Positions 61,086-64,000 of a DNA stretch of 64,000 nucleotides are shown piece after piece. The notes beneath the pieces are model-generated. The model made no database searches. It saw only the letters and a list, made by a program, of their open reading frames with translations, and was not told the DNA's origin. The position numbers were made by a program, and so were the translations under genes. Source of the DNA: Cloeon dipterum (lineage: Eukaryota; Arthropoda; Insecta; Ephemeroptera; Baetidae); contig NC_088786.1 of assembly GCF_949628265.1 (NCBI RefSeq), positions 19,489,681 through 19,553,680 on the forward strand, read 5' to 3'. Each line of letters begins with the position of its first letter. Position 1 is the first letter of the stretch.

Positions 61086-61509
61086 TTTATTCATTTAGAA
61101 TGAAACCAGATGAACAAAGATAAATTTGAAGTAAACTTAACACTATATTAAAATATAAAATTAACCCATTTTGAATCAAAATTTACAATCTAGGAAAAAT
61201 TCTCGTTCCATCTTAAGACGAGCTTTTATTTTTCCTTTTTAACGTCTAAAAATTATGCTTCCGTGGCTTTGAATTATTCCTTTGCGAGGAAATTGTAAAT
61301 TTAACAATTAATCAAATATGTACTTTAAACTCAAAATCAAGGTCTCTTGAAATTAAAAAACGACTTCATGAAGGTTTTGTTTAAATAATTTAAATTAATT
61401 TTTTTAAATAATTTAAAAACGAGTTTCCGTATATTTTTGTAGAGGTATTGTTCTAAAATATTTTAAAATTCGTGAATTTAAAATCGATGGTTTGTTGGGT
61501 TCGAAACCA

Positions 61510-61963
61510 AAAAAAGCGTCATCCACGGCATCGATAAATCGAGGCGGCCGGCGCCGAAAAGTGCGTGCACCTTGAACGAAGCGCCAGACAGACACGTGTG
61601 TGTGCTTTTTGCATTACCAATTGCGGCTCAGTTGTCAATCTGAACGAGCAAATTAATAAACCTGTCCACGCGGGTGGCGGGGACTGCACCCGCGCGCACG
61701 CCGTAGAAAAAGTGGCGGAGTCGAGTCTCGCGTCGGGCTGGTCCTGCCCGTGGCGTGGAGACTTGGAGAGAGGGAACGCGTGCGGTCGCACTTGCTCGCT
61801 CGGCTACAGCGCTCACGCTCAACGTTCACAGAGGATGCTGGACAATTTCCCGCCGCACAGTGCGCCGTGCATTTCCGCAAACGCGACGCGGAAAAGTTGC
61901 TGACGATGTGTCAAGCCGCATTTTAGCAGTGAATTTTTAGTGAACTTGGATTTTCAGCAGACG
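61510..61963 (+). promoter_or_regulatory. Probable promoter and non-coding first exon of a downstream gene
   Basis: A GC- and CpG-rich block begins abruptly in AT-rich sequence. ATCGATAAATCGA near 61527-61539 resembles a DRE/CGATA-type promoter element. The block ends in TCAGCAGACG at 61963, followed by the strong donor GTGAGT. No frame through the exon gives a convincing start, so it is taken as 5' UTR. The coding part would lie beyond 64000. Confidence 0.4.
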
Positions 61964-64000
61964 GTGAGTGTGTTTTTTATGATTTCTCGTCTTTTAATTG
62001 GAACTTGGGTAGAAATCGATTTGCTCCGCGGCGTGAAAGGTTGAACGCGGCAGGTTCACTGTCGATTTATTCGTATGTTGCGCTCCTTTTTTGCGCTCGC
62101 GTCTTTGTTTGTCGCGGCTGCCTGGGCCTATTGTGGTAGTGCACATGGCCGTGCAAGGCTACTAAGAGAGATGCGGGGAAAATCAACTAACTGTCGCAAT
62201 GCCTAATTGAACTAATCTCTATTCGGAATGCGGCTCCAAAGTAAAACAGTTTCGAGGATCGCCTTTCAACGAAATGCAATACTTTTAATTCTGGGTTTGC
62301 TACAATTAAGCAAAAATCTATCCTTTTTTAGTTCCAACTGACCAGATCGCCAACATTTTAATATGATTTAATTTGGATTTAATATTCTTTAAAGTTTCTT
62401 GCTCCCAAAAGAGTTAAGAGGTTTTCATTTTCACTTAATTTATAATATGACCAGATAAATTAAAAAAGTTATGAACAAAAATTTAATATCAAAACAGTTG
62501 TCGAAATTTTTTATTCCTAGTTAGCCTAAACTTCCTATGCTTGTCATTTTTATATTTCATTCAATCCATAACATAAAATATTATTAATAATTTGACAGGT
62601 ATCCTCATATAAATCATAGACAAGCTGTTTGCTTCTAGAATAGCAATATTCGGCCGTTCAAGGTGTTATGTCCAAATAGCTAACAGACGTGATTATGCAC
62701 CAAGCGATATTTGCAAAAGATGAAGTTTCAGGGATGTGGCTAACCCTCGCCAGTGCTACGTGACGAAAGGTGTGCGCGTGCATAATAGCGCCGCGAAAAG
62801 AAGTTTTCCTTGCACGTGTAAAGTCTCGCAAACCGGTAGCCCGAACGCAAAAAAATAGCTCGCTGACGGTTTCATTGACGCGTGCATAGACAAAATAGGA
62901 GGAAAGTGATCCACTAAACGATTTCCTTATGACTAGATTATAACCATGTGTGACAAAAAGGCTCGGATTTCCATACAATAATCGCACACCCATAAAAACG
63001 CGCGTCAAGGGTCGGTGTGCTTACGATTTTACTATTGTATATGGCTCGATCGGAATGCGGTTCACGCTTCGACATCGAGTGCCAATCGATAACAAATAAT
63101 GCCAGTATTGCGCCTTAATTGACACGTAAAAGCGGTATCGTGCGTTTTTCGCGTTAATTTGCACTGCGAATTGTTAACAAGTGGGTAAAAAGATTATAAT
63201 TTGACGCACTGCTTTGACTGACGAAAGCGAGAGCGGATCTTTTCATCATCGTCGTCGGACTTTTATTTTTTGTTTTAATCTTTGTGCAAGGAGAATGGCG
63301 TGACGGGCCCTGTCAAAGGCCATCTCGAGATACGCATGGACGTTCTTTGACTAAAATCGAGTTTAGTAACAAGCAAATTATATTGTAAAAAATAGATTTC
63401 TAGCAATGTGAAACTCGTTCTTCGGGTTCCTGAAGCCCTGAAGAAAAATTACCTACTTTATGACGCGTTCGCCAAGGTAGTCTTAATTTAATAATAAATT
63501 CAACGTATTAAAATGTTATCAACTACATCAGCTCGTGTTGCATGATCTAATGAGTAATATCTAAATTTCAAGTTTCATTTTTAAAGACAGTACACTGTTC
63601 AACAATAATTTTTTTTAACTTGTTTTAGTACTATATAGGCAACAAAAATTATGAATCATAAGGAATTCAAATAATTTATTTTGCCAAGTGCAATCAGTGA
63701 TAGCCGCTTGTTAATTACTTGATTATTTAGTAAACGAAAGTAAATAATTGATACCCATATGAGTTATTGGAAAAATGAGTGATTTTTTTAACTTCACCGT
63801 TTTTTTTTTTAAAAAATCACATATATACCGGAATTTGTGTGAAGAGCGACCACTGGAAGAGGGCCTTAACTAAATCGAATTTAGAATGGCATGTGAGACT
63901 TAGGGATTTTTAAAAATCGATGGCATATATGGCACGTGTCTCAATAAAGCGCTGGAAAATCGTTAAATGCGACATTTTTTTCCTAGAGTTACAGACAAAA
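61964..64000 (+). other. Probable first intron of the gene starting near 61.8 kb
   Basis: No supported coding exon was found on either strand. A GC-richer section at 62690-63070 contains a 116-codon minus-strand open frame that looks like chance. TAAT-type motifs and T-runs occur near the end. Confidence 0.3.

Noticed and set aside
61490..61515. GGTTCGAAACC resembling a tRNA B box
   Set aside because: No A box or cloverleaf stems at tRNA spacing upstream.
61565..61903. 112-codon open frame in the GC-rich block near 61.7 kb
   Set aside because: Begins without a supported ATG and has no motif; the block fits a 5' UTR better.
62658..63008. 116-codon minus-strand open frame
   Set aside because: No domain or signal recognised and no splice or poly(A) context.

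Overview
The window looks like nuclear DNA of an arthropod, most likely an insect. It is AT-rich, all recognisable genes are split by GT-AG (occasionally GC-AG) introns, and the proteins are animal families. I cannot fix the species. No rRNA, tRNA, CRISPR array, operon or intact transposase was seen.

Region 1, about 1-41,000: one very large plus-strand gene, 5'-incomplete. Its visible coding exons run from 12,331 to 36,030 and encode the last 1,279 residues of a multi-zinc-finger protein with ELM2 and SANT domains, of the ZNF541/TRERF1/MIDEAS family (histone-deacetylase corepressor subunits). The first exon begins inside a zinc finger, so at least one 5' exon lies upstream or outside the window. 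Introns here are long (up to 9.5 kb). They alternate AT-rich stretches with CpG-rich blocks and carry several degenerate copies of one dispersed repeat. A probable 4.8 kb 3' UTR follows.

Region 2, about 41,000-58,300: a compact housekeeping cluster. BRF1 (RNA polymerase III factor TFIIIB subunit, minus strand) is tail-to-tail with the zinc-finger gene and head-to-head with Ku70 (DNA end-binding protein). PUS1 (tRNA pseudouridine synthase) and a TMEM87-type Golgi membrane protein follow on the plus strand. Each of the four could be read from start codon to stop codon with exon phases that agree. Most introns here are only 48-63 nt. BRF1 and PUS1 both serve tRNA production, Ku70 serves end-joining repair and TMEM87 serves Golgi traffic; I see no shared pathway for the whole cluster.

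Region 3, about 58,300-64,000: mostly AT-rich sequence with short candidate coding pieces, including a two-exon 44-residue predicted secreted peptide with one potential disulfide (60,884-61,085). A GC-rich stretch ending in a good splice donor at 61,963 may be the promoter and non-coding first exon of a gene that continues beyond the window.

Exon boundaries were set by hand from splice signals, reading phase and remembered family conservation; no alignment was run. Boundaries are usually good to a base, but a few weak splice sites are flagged.
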